A stretch of 64,000 bases of DNA from the NCBI GenBank assembly GCA_036924835.1, contig JBAGRR010000001.1, positions 3,921,001-3,985,000 on the forward strand. The letters are read 5' to 3'. A program made the position numbers and the translations under genes. The notes under the pieces were generated by a model that was not told the DNA's origin, ran no database searches, and saw nothing but the letters and a program-made list of their open reading frames with translations. Below, one piece after another: positions 17,104 to 25,217 of this stretch; the first letter of the stretch is position 1, and each line of letters opens with the position of its first letter. This DNA is from Nitrobacteraceae bacterium AZCC 1564 (GTDB lineage: Bacteria; Pseudomonadota; Alphaproteobacteria; Rhizobiales; Xanthobacteraceae).

Positions 17104-19272
17104 ATGAACAGGACACTTTTTTCGCTCCCCGCGCACAGCGATTACCAGACAGCCCGAGGACTCGGGGTCTCGCGATCCGTCGAACATTTCACCGGCGGTG
17201 CGGCGCTCGACCGTTTGATCGAACGGCTGGACAGCCGGCGTGGCGTGGTGCTGTCGTCAGGTACGACGGTCCCGGGTCGTTATGAGAGCTTCGATCTCGG
17301 ATTTGCCGATCCGCCGCTGCGGCTGGAATCGGTTGGAACAGACTTCGTCATCGAGCCGCTCAACGAGCGCGGGAAGGTGTTGCTCGCCTTCCTCGCGGAA
17401 ACGCTGAACGAGCCCAGCGCTGTCATCACTGAAACGAGTGCGACGCGCCTCAAGGGTCATATTATGCGTGGCGACGCGCCGGTGAACGAGGATCAACGTA
17501 CCCGGCGCGCATCGATGATGTCGCTGGTGCGCGCGATCATTGCGAGCTTCAGTTCGAACAATGATCCGTTGCTTGGCCTGTTCGGGGCCTTTGCCTACGA
17601 CCTCGTTTTCCAGTTCGAGGATCTGGTTCAGAAGCGCGCCCGCCAAGCGGACCAGCGCGATATCGTGCTATATGTGCCCGACAGGCTGCTGGCCTACGAT
17701 CGGGCAACCGGGCGCGGCGTCATCCTCGCTTATGAATTTGACTGGAAGGGACAGTCTACCCAGGGGCTTCCGCGCGAGACGCCGGAAAGCGTTTACGCGA
17801 AAACGGACCGCAAGGCCTTCGCGGATCACGCGCCGGGCGACTATCAGGCGACCGTCGAAGTTGCTCGGCAGGCTTTTGCGCGCGGCGATCTGTTTGAGGC
17901 GGTGCCCGGCCAGTTGTTCGCCGAGCCATGCGAGCGCACGCCTGCGGAAGTGTTCCAGCGGTTGTGCAAGATCAATCCGTCGCCCTATGGCGCGCTGATC
18001 AATCTCGGTGATGGCGAGTTTCTGGTGGCAGCTTCGCCGGAAATGTTCGTGCGCTCTGACGGAAAGCGGATCGAGACCTGTCCGATTTCGGGTACCATCG
18101 CACGCGGCGCGGACGCCATTGGCGATGCGGAGCAAATTCGCGAACTGCTGAATTCGCAGAAAGACGAATTCGAGCTCAACATGTGCACGGACGTCGACCG
18201 TAACGATAAGGCCCGCGTCTGCGTGCCCGGGTCGATCAAGGTGCTGGCACGACGGCAGATCGAGACCTACTCGAAACTCTTCCACACTGTCGACCATGTC
18301 GAGGGTATGCTGCGTCCCGGGTTTGATGCGCTCGATGGATTCCTGACCCACGCCTGGGCTGTCACCGTGACTGGTGCGCCGAAGCTGTGGGCGATGCAGT
18401 TCGTTGAAGACCACGAGCGGTCGTCCCGGCGCTGGTATGCTGGCGCGCTCGGCTTTCTCGGGTTCGATGGCAGCATCAATACCGGCCTGACCATCCGCAC
18501 CATTCGCATGAAGGATGGCCTTGCCGAAGTGCGCGTCGGCGCGACGTTGCTGTTCGACTCCGACCCGGTGGCCGAAGAAAAGGAATGCCAGACCAAGGCT
18601 GCGGCGCTGTTTCAAGCGCTGCGTGGTGATCCGCCGAAGCCGCTGTCTGCATTCGCGCCCGATGCTACGGGCTCCGGCAAAAAGGTGTTGCTGATCGACC
18701 ACGAGGACTCCTTCGTGCACATGCTTGCGGATTATTTCCGCCAGGTCGGCGCGGATGTCAGTGTGACGCGGCATACCCATGCGCTCGATATGATGAAGAA
18801 AGAAAAGTACGATCTTCTGGTGCTGTCGCCCGGTCCTGGCCGGCCGGAGGATTTCGGGATTTCCAACTTCATCGACGCTGCGATGCAGAAGGAGATGCCG
18901 GTATTTGGCGTCTGTCTCGGCGTGCAGGCAATCGGCGAATATTTCGGTGGCAAGCTCGGTCAGTTGCCCCAGCCTGCGCATGGCCGGCCTTCGCGCGTTC
19001 AGGTGCGCGGCGGCACGCTGATGGGAAATCTCCCGAACGAGGTGGTGATCGGCCGCTATCACTCGCTCTATGTCGAGCGCGACAGCATGCCCGACGTGCT
19101 GCAAGTCACCGCAAGCACCGAAGATGGCATCGCCATGGCGATCGAGCACAAAACGCTGGCGGTCGGCGGCGTGCAATTCCATCCGGAATCGCTGATGTCG
19201 CTGGAAGGCAATATCGGACTTCGAATTGTTGAAAATGCGTTCCGGTTAGGCCGACCGGGCGTTAATGGCTGA
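17104..19272 (+). CDS. trpE(G): Fused anthranilate synthase, components I and II
   Basis: A 722-residue fusion. Residues 1 to about 500 are the TrpE chorismate-binding part (GDLFEAVPGQLF, CPISGTIARG, ELNMCTDVDRND, AVTVTGAPK). From about 525 it is the TrpG glutamine amidotransferase (VLLIDHEDSFVHML, SPGPGRPEDFG, nucleophile Cys in FGVCLGVQAIGEYFGG, and HPESLMS). It makes anthranilate from chorismate and glutamine, the first step to tryptophan. The fused order is normal for rhizobia and relatives. It lies behind the trpL attenuator and 24 bases before apt. Confidence 0.97.
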   Translation: MNRTLFSLPAHSDYQTARGLGVSRSVEHFTGGAALDRLIERLDSRRGVVLSSGTTVPGRYESFDLGFADPPLRLESVGTDFVIEPLNERGKVLLAFLAETLNEPSAVITETSATRLKGHIMRGDAPVNEDQRTRRASMMSLVRAIIASFSSNNDPLLGLFGAFAYDLVFQFEDLVQKRARQADQRDIVLYVPDRLLAYDRATGRGVILAYEFDWKGQSTQGLPRETPESVYAKTDRKAFADHAPGDYQATVEVARQAFARGDLFEAVPGQLFAEPCERTPAEVFQRLCKINPSPYGALINLGDGEFLVAASPEMFVRSDGKRIETCPISGTIARGADAIGDAEQIRELLNSQKDEFELNMCTDVDRNDKARVCVPGSIKVLARRQIETYSKLFHTVDHVEGMLRPGFDALDGFLTHAWAVTVTGAPKLWAMQFVEDHERSSRRWYAGALGFLGFDGSINTGLTIRTIRMKDGLAEVRVGATLLFDSDPVAEEKECQTKAAALFQALRGDPPKPLSAFAPDATGSGKKVLLIDHEDSFVHMLADYFRQVGADVSVTRHTHALDMMKKEKYDLLVLSPGPGRPEDFGISNFIDAAMQKEMPVFGVCLGVQAIGEYFGGKLGQLPQPAHGRPSRVQVRGGTLMGNLPNEVVIGRYHSLYVERDSMPDVLQVTASTEDGIAMAIEHKTLAVGGVQFHPESLMSLEGNIGLRIVENAFRLGRPGVNG

Positions 19273-19296
19273 ACGATTGAGTGATTGAAAGAAAAG

Positions 19297-19839
19297 ATGA
19301 TGACTCTCGAGACTGACCTGAAAGCGACCGTTCGCGCCATTCCGGATTATCCCAAACCCGGCATCATCTTTCGCGACATCACCACGCTGCTTGGCAATGC
19401 CTGGGCGTTCCGTCGCGCCGTCGACGAACTGGTGCAGCCTTGGGCCGGATCGAAGATTGACAAGGTCGCCGGGATGGAAGCGCGTGGCTTCATTCTCGGC
19501 GGCGCAGTGGCGCATCAGGTGTCGGCCGGGTTCGTGCCGATCCGCAAGAAGGGCAAGCTGCCGCATACGACGGTGCGGATTGCCTACTCGCTCGAATACG
19601 GCATCGATGAAATGGAAATGCATGCCGATGCCATCAGGCCCGGCGAGCGCGTCATCCTGATCGATGATCTGATCGCCACTGGCGGCACGGCGGAGGGCGC
19701 TGTCAAGCTGCTCCGCCAGATCGGTGCCGAGGTCGTTGCCGCATGCTTCATCATCGACCTGCCTGATCTCGGCGGTGCCGCCAAGTTGCGAGCGATGAAT
19801 GTGCCGGTGCGGACATTGATGACGTTCGACGGGCATTGA
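19297..19839 (+). CDS. apt: Adenine phosphoribosyltransferase
   Basis: A 180-residue purine salvage enzyme making AMP from adenine and PRPP. The PRPP-binding motif [14 protein letters not shown] and the N-terminal [19 protein letters not shown] block are both typical. ATG at 19297 is preceded by a purine-rich GAAAGAAAAG. An in-frame TTG at 19285 would add only four residues. It probably shares the trpE(G) transcript, since only 24 bases separate them. It ends tail-to-tail with the ParA-like gene. Confidence 0.95.
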   Translation: MMTLETDLKATVRAIPDYPKPGIIFRDITTLLGNAWAFRRAVDELVQPWAGSKIDKVAGMEARGFILGGAVAHQVSAGFVPIRKKGKLPHTTVRIAYSLEYGIDEMEMHADAIRPGERVILIDDLIATGGTAEGAVKLLRQIGAEVVAACFIIDLPDLGGAAKLRAMNVPVRTLMTFDGH

Positions 19840-19854
19840 GCGCCCGCGACGCCC

Positions 19855-20523
19855 TCACAGCTTGTGCAGGATCAGGTTCAGTTCGATCTCGCGGATGCGC
19901 GTGTAGTTGGTCTTGATCCACTGCGAGAGTTCAGAGGATGAACTCTGGTTGTCACGCAAGAAGCGCGTGAAGGAAAAATTCAGCCGGTTGATGATCGATT
20001 TCAAAAACGCGGGCAGGGCGGCGATCCGCAACATGCGCTGCCCAGCATAGGCCTTCGGCACGTCGCCGTAGAGCACCTGCTCGTTATCCACGCCCATCAG
20101 CGCTCCCCTTGGCAGCTCTGACCGCAGCATGGTCCACGCATTTTCCGACGTCCGATCGCGATCGGCAACGAAGAGGACGATCGGTTCAACGCCGCGGCGG
20201 TCGGCTTCCTTCATGAAGCCGATTTCTCCGATCAGCCTGTAGAAGTCATCGAAGGCATGGAAGCCGAGGTCGACGACCTTGGCGATGCCGTCGTTGACGA
20301 TCAACCGGTCCATCAGCGCCATCTGGCCGAAGGTGTCATCGATCCGGGCGGTCTCCGTCACGTTCGGCAGGTAGTCGAGCAGCGACGGCTCACGGAGATT
20401 GATATCGAATGCCGCCACCGCACCGCGCTGCAGCAGCAGGAACTCCGTGAGCAGCCGCGCAATCATGGTCTTGCCTACAGCCGGTCGCGGAGAACAGACA
20501 ATGTAGACAGGCGTGCGGCGCAT
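19855..20523 (-). CDS. ParA/MinD-like P-loop ATPase with degenerate Walker A
   Basis: A 222-residue protein whose first strand and P-loop read YIVCSPRPAVGKTMIARLL. The GKT of a P-loop is kept, but the KGG of the deviant ParA/MinD Walker A is replaced by R-P-A, so the signature lysine is absent. AAFDINLREPSLLDYLP and IVLFVADRDRTSENAW resemble the switch and nucleotide-base regions of the family. It lies 18 bases after the second ParA-like gene and is similar in size and layout, so the two may work as a pair. No parB or plasmid gene is nearby. The role is unknown. Confidence 0.7.
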   Translation of the reverse strand: MRRTPVYIVCSPRPAVGKTMIARLLTEFLLLQRGAVAAFDINLREPSLLDYLPNVTETARIDDTFGQMALMDRLIVNDGIAKVVDLGFHAFDDFYRLIGEIGFMKEADRRGVEPIVLFVADRDRTSENAWTMLRSELPRGALMGVDNEQVLYGDVPKAYAGQRMLRIAALPAFLKSIINRLNFSFTRFLRDNQSSSSELSQWIKTNYTRIREIELNLILHKL

Positions 20524-20541
20524 TGATGCGACGTCCGATAA

Positions 20542-21303
20542 TCAGATCTCGCTGGTCGACTTCATCGTGGCGCTGTCTTTGGAGCCGACGATTTCCGTCA
20601 GCTTGATGCGATCGAACTCGCCCCAGACGTTGCCGAGCCAGTGGCGGACATAGCCGCGCAGCACGAACGAATAGTTCGCAGGTTCGTCACGCGTGCCCTT
20701 GTTGGCGACGAATTTGAGGAATGGCACGGACGCGACTTCGACCTGCTCATAGGCCATCTCGTTCAGCTTCGGGATGGTCAGTTCGGTCGCATTCTTGATC
20801 TTGTGGAAATAGGAGTTGTACGTCGCCTGATCCCACTCGAAGAAGCTCGTATTGTTGATGAAGTTCTTCACCAGGAAATACCGCGCGCCGTCCATGAAGT
20901 TCGCGGTCTCGGCGATCTCATCGAGCGAGGCGATGGAGGGCCCAAGAATGTGGAACACGGCGAAGGTGATCTGACCAGACTTGGCGGCGTCGAGAAAGCC
21001 GATGTCGCGCAGCGAAGCGAGGGTCGGAGACAACAGACCTGCGCGGACGTCGATCACGGTGACGCTGCTGCCGGACGAGTTCAGCGTATCGAAGATTTTC
21101 ATCTGATCGGATGTGGTGGTCACATCGACGATTTCGGTGATGTCCGGGTGGAAACGCTTCAGCGTGCCCCGCGGAGACTCCGTGTCGAACGCGCGCGTCG
21201 TCACGTTGTTTGCGTTGAAGTAATCCAAAACGGTGCGCGAGACGGTGGTTTTGCCAACCCCGCCCTTGTCTGCACCCACTACGATGACCGCCGGCTTCGC
21301 CAT
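20542..21303 (-). CDS. ParA-like P-loop ATPase
   Basis: A 253-residue protein with an intact deviant Walker A, GADKGGVGKTTVSR (residues 11-24), and a Walker B-like VTVIDVRAGLL near 85. It belongs to the ParA/MinD/Soj superfamily by motif. The central part (FLVKNFINNTSFFEWDQATYNSYF) does not resemble chromosome-partition ParA and points to a specialised subgroup. It heads a two-gene minus-strand unit with a second, degenerate ATPase. A CCGCCGG / CCGGCGG hairpin lies upstream at 21328-21347. Function is unknown. Confidence 0.75.
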   Translation of the reverse strand: MAKPAVIVVGADKGGVGKTTVSRTVLDYFNANNVTTRAFDTESPRGTLKRFHPDITEIVDVTTTSDQMKIFDTLNSSGSSVTVIDVRAGLLSPTLASLRDIGFLDAAKSGQITFAVFHILGPSIASLDEIAETANFMDGARYFLVKNFINNTSFFEWDQATYNSYFHKIKNATELTIPKLNEMAYEQVEVASVPFLKFVANKGTRDEPANYSFVLRGYVRHWLGNVWGEFDRIKLTEIVGSKDSATMKSTSEI

Positions 21304-21596
21304 GATGTCCCTTTATGCGCTTAATCGCCGCCGGGTGGAGCCGGCGGAGTCAGGTCACAATGAATTTGGATGGAAGAACTCCAGACTCACGCGATGACCG
21401 ACTTCGAAACGTTTTTGAGTATGTGACCGCCCGGATTCGGGTCGCCCCCGTTCGGTCCATCCTCTTGCCCTGCTTTCAGCCGGAACATGGCAGAAACAAG
21501 GGATAATTCAATTCTTGACACCGATAGTTCGCCTAAATCCCACCGCTTTCCCACGAGGGCCACTGAAGCAGGGAACACCTCGGTTTCTTGCCGCTA

Positions 21597-22736
21597 TCAA
21601 CGCGGGCCCCATGGACCTGCTGGCGAGATCGGGCTGCCGTCCGAACGGGAACCCCACGGGCCGACAGGCGTGGAGGGAGGCTGACCTGGTTGGGGAGCCG
21701 TGGGGTCAGTCAATTCGGCGTCATCATCATCTGGCGCTGATAGGGACAACGGACCGGGATCACGTCCGCCAGCGTATTGCACCAGCGCCTTGACCCGCGC
21801 CTCGATCGAGGGATGGGTCGCAAAAAGATCGGCAAACCCTTCGCGCGGGTTATCGACGCACATCTCCATGATCGCCGACGTCGCGCCCGGTAATTCGCCG
21901 CGGCCTTCGATTTTGCGGAGCGCCGAGATCATGGCGTCCGGATCCTTGGTGAGTTCGACAGAGCCTGCATCCGCCAGGAATTCGCGGGAGCGGGACAGGG
22001 CGAAACGCACCACAAGGGACAAGCCCCAGGCGAGGCCGATCAAGGCCAGGGCGAGCAGGATGACCGCGAAGGCGCCGCCCCCCTTGCGGTCGCTATCGGA
22101 AGAGGATGAGCGGCCGCCGCCAAAACGCCAATTCGAGTTGAAGAACATGCGGAAGAACAATTCCGCGAAAAAACCAATGACACCGGCGATGATCACGGCG
22201 ACGACCATAAGCTGGACGTCGCCGTTGCGGATGTGCGTGAGTTCGTGTCCCAGAACGGCTTCGATCTCGTGATCGTTGAGCGCTTTCAAGAGGCCGGTTG
22301 TCACCGTGATGGAGTATTGCCGGCGATTGAGACCACTTGCGAAGGCATTGAGCGCCGGATCATCGATCACCTTGAGCTTCGGCATTGGGATGCCGCGCGA
22401 GATGCACAGATTCTCAAGGGTATTGTAGAGCCGGGGCTGCTCCTGCCGGGTGACATCGCGGCCGCCGGTGACTGCATCGATGATCTGCTGGTTGAAGAAA
22501 TAGGCGATGGCGATCCACAGCGCTGCGCCGATGGTTGCAAACGGAAACGCTTTGAGGAGATCGCCTCCTGCCAGAACGATGTAGTCGTCGAATGGCCGGT
22601 TGCTGTTGATCACGACTTCCGCGATCAGCCCGCCGGCAAACACCATGACATAGACCAGCAGGAACAGCCCACCGAGCAGCAGCATCGAACGAAACTTGTT
22701 CGATGCAATGTGCGTGTAGAGACCATACGCGGCCAT
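21597..22736 (-). CDS. M48 family zinc metallopeptidase (HtpX-like)
   Basis: A 379-residue membrane protease. Two N-terminal helices (about 15-40 and 60-85) are followed by the zinc motif HELTH in VLGHELTHIRNGD, then two further helices and the third-ligand region SREFLADAGSVELT. The C-terminal 40 residues are Pro/Gly-rich with two copies of a GPWG motif and are probably disordered. It lies 35 bases after lemA; LemA next to an HtpX-like protease is a recurrent pair. It probably takes part in membrane protein quality control. Confidence 0.9.
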   Translation of the reverse strand: MAAYGLYTHIASNKFRSMLLLGGLFLLVYVMVFAGGLIAEVVINSNRPFDDYIVLAGGDLLKAFPFATIGAALWIAIAYFFNQQIIDAVTGGRDVTRQEQPRLYNTLENLCISRGIPMPKLKVIDDPALNAFASGLNRRQYSITVTTGLLKALNDHEIEAVLGHELTHIRNGDVQLMVVAVIIAGVIGFFAELFFRMFFNSNWRFGGGRSSSSDSDRKGGGAFAVILLALALIGLAWGLSLVVRFALSRSREFLADAGSVELTKDPDAMISALRKIEGRGELPGATSAIMEMCVDNPREGFADLFATHPSIEARVKALVQYAGGRDPGPLSLSAPDDDDAELTDPTAPQPGQPPSTPVGPWGSRSDGSPISPAGPWGPR

Positions 22737-22771
22737 GGCGGGCTGTCCGTGCGCGATTGGATATCAAGCGG

Positions 22772-23332
22772 TCAGAACTTGACCGACGGGGCCTGTTCGA
22801 GTTGCCCGCGCTGTTCGCCAAGATCGAAGAAATCCTTGCGCGTGAAGCCAAGCGCGCCTGCGAACAAGGCGGCAGGGAGCTGCTGAATGCCGGTGTTGTA
22901 TTCTTGAACGGCGTTGTTGAAGAACCGGCGGCTGGCGGCGATCTTGTTCTCGATGTCGGAGAGTTCGCTCTGCAACTGCTGGAAATTGGTGTTGGCCTTG
23001 AGGTCCGGGTAGGCTTCCGACAAGGCAATCAGGCGACCGAGTGCGCCGCTCAGCTGGTTTTCCGCAGCGGACACCTGTGCGGGCCCTTGAGCGGACATGG
23101 CAGCATTACGTGCCTTGATGACGTCATCCAGCGTGCCACGTTCGTGCGACGCATAACCCTTCACGGTTTCGACCAGGTTCGGGATCAGATCGTGGCGTTG
23201 CTTGAGCTGTACGTCGATATCGGCGAAGGCCTGCGAGACCCGCTGCGACAGGGCGACAAGGCGGTTATAGGCGGCAAACACCAACAGTGCGATGACGACG
23301 ACGATACCAAGTAAAATCCAGCCGGACGACAT
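22772..23332 (-). CDS. lemA: LemA family protein
   Basis: A 186-residue protein with one N-terminal membrane helix (about 4-22) and a long helical periplasmic domain. LemA blocks are clear: YNRLVALSQRVSQAFADIDVQLKQRHDLIPNLVETVKGYA, then ARNAAMSA and a C-terminal QEYNTGIQQLPAALFAGALGF. I choose ATG at 23332 with a GAGGAG ribosome-binding site; the frame is open further upstream but that part is not LemA-like. It is co-transcribed with the M48 protease. Confidence 0.92.
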   Translation of the reverse strand: MSSGWILLGIVVVIALLVFAAYNRLVALSQRVSQAFADIDVQLKQRHDLIPNLVETVKGYASHERGTLDDVIKARNAAMSAQGPAQVSAAENQLSGALGRLIALSEAYPDLKANTNFQQLQSELSDIENKIAASRRFFNNAVQEYNTGIQQLPAALFAGALGFTRKDFFDLGEQRGQLEQAPSVKF

Positions 23333-23465
23333 TGGGAAAAGCTCCTCGAAGGACAACTGACGGTCGCACCGTAAACGATTATTGCGACGGGCGGCAGGGC
23401 CGTCTGCTCCCGATATGTCGGCTTCCAAGGCGAAAGGGTTCACGAACGGCTGATAGAAAGAAGAA

Positions 23466-23494
23466 AATCCCGCCCCATTTTCGGGAGCGGGATT
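23466..23494 (-). terminator. Rho-independent terminator of the secreted repeat protein gene
   Basis: Arms AATCCCGCTCCC / near-complementary GGGGCGGGATT are followed on the minus strand by a TTTTCTTCTTT tract, just past the stop at 23519. Confidence 0.75.
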
Positions 23495-23518
23495 CCACAG
23501 ACTGGGTGATCAGATGAA

Positions 23519-23911
23519 TCAGGGCTTGGCGATGTGCCATGCGCCGTTGAGGAAGCCGTCGCCGGTGGTGTCACCCGGCTTGGTGTCCTTGGCGAAGGTG
23601 TAGAGCGGCTTGCCCTTGTAAGCCCACATCTTGCTGCCATCGTCGCGGGTCACGATGGTCCAATCGCCGGAGGCCTTGGCGTCAGCGGCGGCCATCAACG
23701 GGGGCCAGTTGGTTGCGCAAGGGCCGTTGCATGCAGACTTGCCTGCAGAGTCCTTGTCGAACGTGTAGAGCGTCATTCCCTTGGCGTCGACGTATACCTT
23801 GCCTTTCGGCGTGTCGGCGACCTTGGCTGCCTGGGCGAATGCTGCCGACGAGGCGAGCACAAGGGTCAGAGCCGCTGCCGCGGCAAATGTCTTCGACGAT
23901 ATCTGCGACAT
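23519..23911 (-). CDS. Secreted repeat protein, COG4315 type
   Basis: A 130-residue exported protein. The first 26 residues form a signal peptide ending AAFAQA. Two copies of the secreted-repeat motif follow: GMTLYTFDKDSAGKSACNGPCATNWPPL and, later, GKPLYTFAKDTKPGDTTGDGFLNGAW in pattern. Two cysteines in the first copy could form a disulfide. Function of the family is unknown; it is thought to be periplasmic. It stands as a single gene with its own terminator. Confidence 0.88.
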   Translation of the reverse strand: MSQISSKTFAAAAALTLVLASSAAFAQAAKVADTPKGKVYVDAKGMTLYTFDKDSAGKSACNGPCATNWPPLMAAADAKASGDWTIVTRDDGSKMWAYKGKPLYTFAKDTKPGDTTGDGFLNGAWHIAKP

Positions 23912-24052
23912 CGCAATTCTACTCCTGCTGAATCTTGTTCGGGACGCGGACGCGTCGTAACAACAAACTCCCGGCCAAGGGAATTATTCCGCGCTCTCCG
24001 AATATTGATCAGGAGGGACCTTGATCCGAAATGTCGGTATTCGGCTGCGCCA

Positions 24053-25021
24053 TTAGCGCGGGACAGCGTCGCCCCAGCGCCATCGCTTGGCCTGCTTGTA
24101 GGGCTCTTTGTTCCGGTGCGGAATATTTGCAATGTCCAGTCCGTCAGCGGTGCATAGCTTTGCGGTCACTGCGATCTTTGTCACCTGCGGCTCCGCCAAT
24201 ACGCGCGATGGGCGTTGAGACAGAGGCGATCGTGACAGTACGACGTAGCTGAAGCGTTCGTCTTCGTAGGGAAGCTCTGCGCCTTTAAGATGCTTATGCG
24301 TGCGGGAGCGGGAGAGACGCTGCGAGAAGTGACACCAGTCCGGCGCCACCAACGGGCATGTAGCGTCATGCGGACAAGGTGCGATGACATGCGCACCTTG
24401 TCCGATCAGATGCGCGCGGATATCGATGATACGTGCATATCCCGCCGGCGTTCCTGGCTCGACGATCAGAAGGGTATCGCGGGTTTTTGACCACATGACA
24501 TCCGTGAGCGCGGCCCGTTCCGCGTCGTTGAGTTCGTTGATCATATAACTCGCAACGACAAGGTCCGCTGACGGCTGTTCATGAGCGCGCTTGCGGGCGT
24601 CTCCCTGTTCGTAACGCACCGTGGACAGGCGCGGACTGGATTGCGTCAGCTCGATTGCAAGGTCGTGGAGGACTGCATTGGCGTCCACCAGAGCAAACTT
24701 CTGAAGTGACGTGAATGCCTCCGCAGCAGCCCATGTTGCGGTCCCTGGGCCTGCGCCGATATCGAGCAGGCTTTCCGGCGTGAAATCACGCCGGGCTTCG
24801 GCAAGTGCCGTCAAGCATGCGGCAACGGCTGCGTAGGTCGCCGGCATCCGGGCCAGCGCGTAGGTCAGTGCGTCGGTCTCCGTTCGGATCGCGCCTGAGC
24901 CGCCTCCACTTCGATAAGTGTGTGATATGGCTGCTGATCGCTGGGCAGCGTCATTGCGTGACAGGCCCTCGGTCTTTTGATCGAGAGCAACTTTCAAAGC
25001 AGGGGGAAGATCAGGCGACAT
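24053..25021 (-). CDS. Rsm22-like small ribosomal subunit methyltransferase family protein
   Basis: A 322-residue protein with a SAM-binding motif LLDIGAGPGTATWAA near residue 85 and an NELND-type motif (SYMINELNDAER). A cysteine cluster, CPHDATCPLVAPDWCHF, matches the four-Cys Fe-S or zinc site of Rsm22-type proteins linked to mitochondrial and bacterial small ribosomal subunit assembly. Locus 3 of the palindromic repeats begins 26 bases upstream of its start. Substrate is not proven. Confidence 0.85.
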   Translation of the reverse strand: MSPDLPPALKVALDQKTEGLSRNDAAQRSAAISHTYRSGGGSGAIRTETDALTYALARMPATYAAVAACLTALAEARRDFTPESLLDIGAGPGTATWAAAEAFTSLQKFALVDANAVLHDLAIELTQSSPRLSTVRYEQGDARKRAHEQPSADLVVASYMINELNDAERAALTDVMWSKTRDTLLIVEPGTPAGYARIIDIRAHLIGQGAHVIAPCPHDATCPLVAPDWCHFSQRLSRSRTHKHLKGAELPYEDERFSYVVLSRSPLSQRPSRVLAEPQVTKIAVTAKLCTADGLDIANIPHRNKEPYKQAKRWRWGDAVPR

Positions 25022-25046
25022 GGGAATCCTCAGGCCGATTGCGGCC

Positions 25047-25214
25047 CTAGTGTCCCGAATCCGAAGTTCGCCTGATAGTGCAGCGCACCTCGCAGCGAAC
25101 TTCGGATTCGAAAAGACACTAGCAATCTTGGATTTTCTAGTGTGGTTTAGGTTCAGAAGTTCGCTTGAAGGACTCGCAGAGAAAACAAAGCGAACTTCTG
25201 AACCACCACACTAG
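25047..25214. repeat. Bipartite CTAG palindrome, complete copy (locus 3)
   Basis: Hairpin A spans 25047-25122 (inner stem CGAATCCGAAGTTCGC) and hairpin B spans 25137-25214 (inner stem GGTTCAGAAGTTCGC), with spacer caatcttggatttt. Its stem cassette is nearly the same as in locus 1, while the apical loops differ. It lies between the SMC stop (25218) and the start of the Rsm22-like gene, almost touching the SMC stop codon. Confidence 0.92.
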
Positions 25215-25217
25215 CGA

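Noticed and set aside
17668-19182. A 504-codon minus frame opposite trpE(G)
   Set aside because: It is antisense to the fused anthranilate synthase and composed of His/Arg/Leu-rich low-quality sequence.
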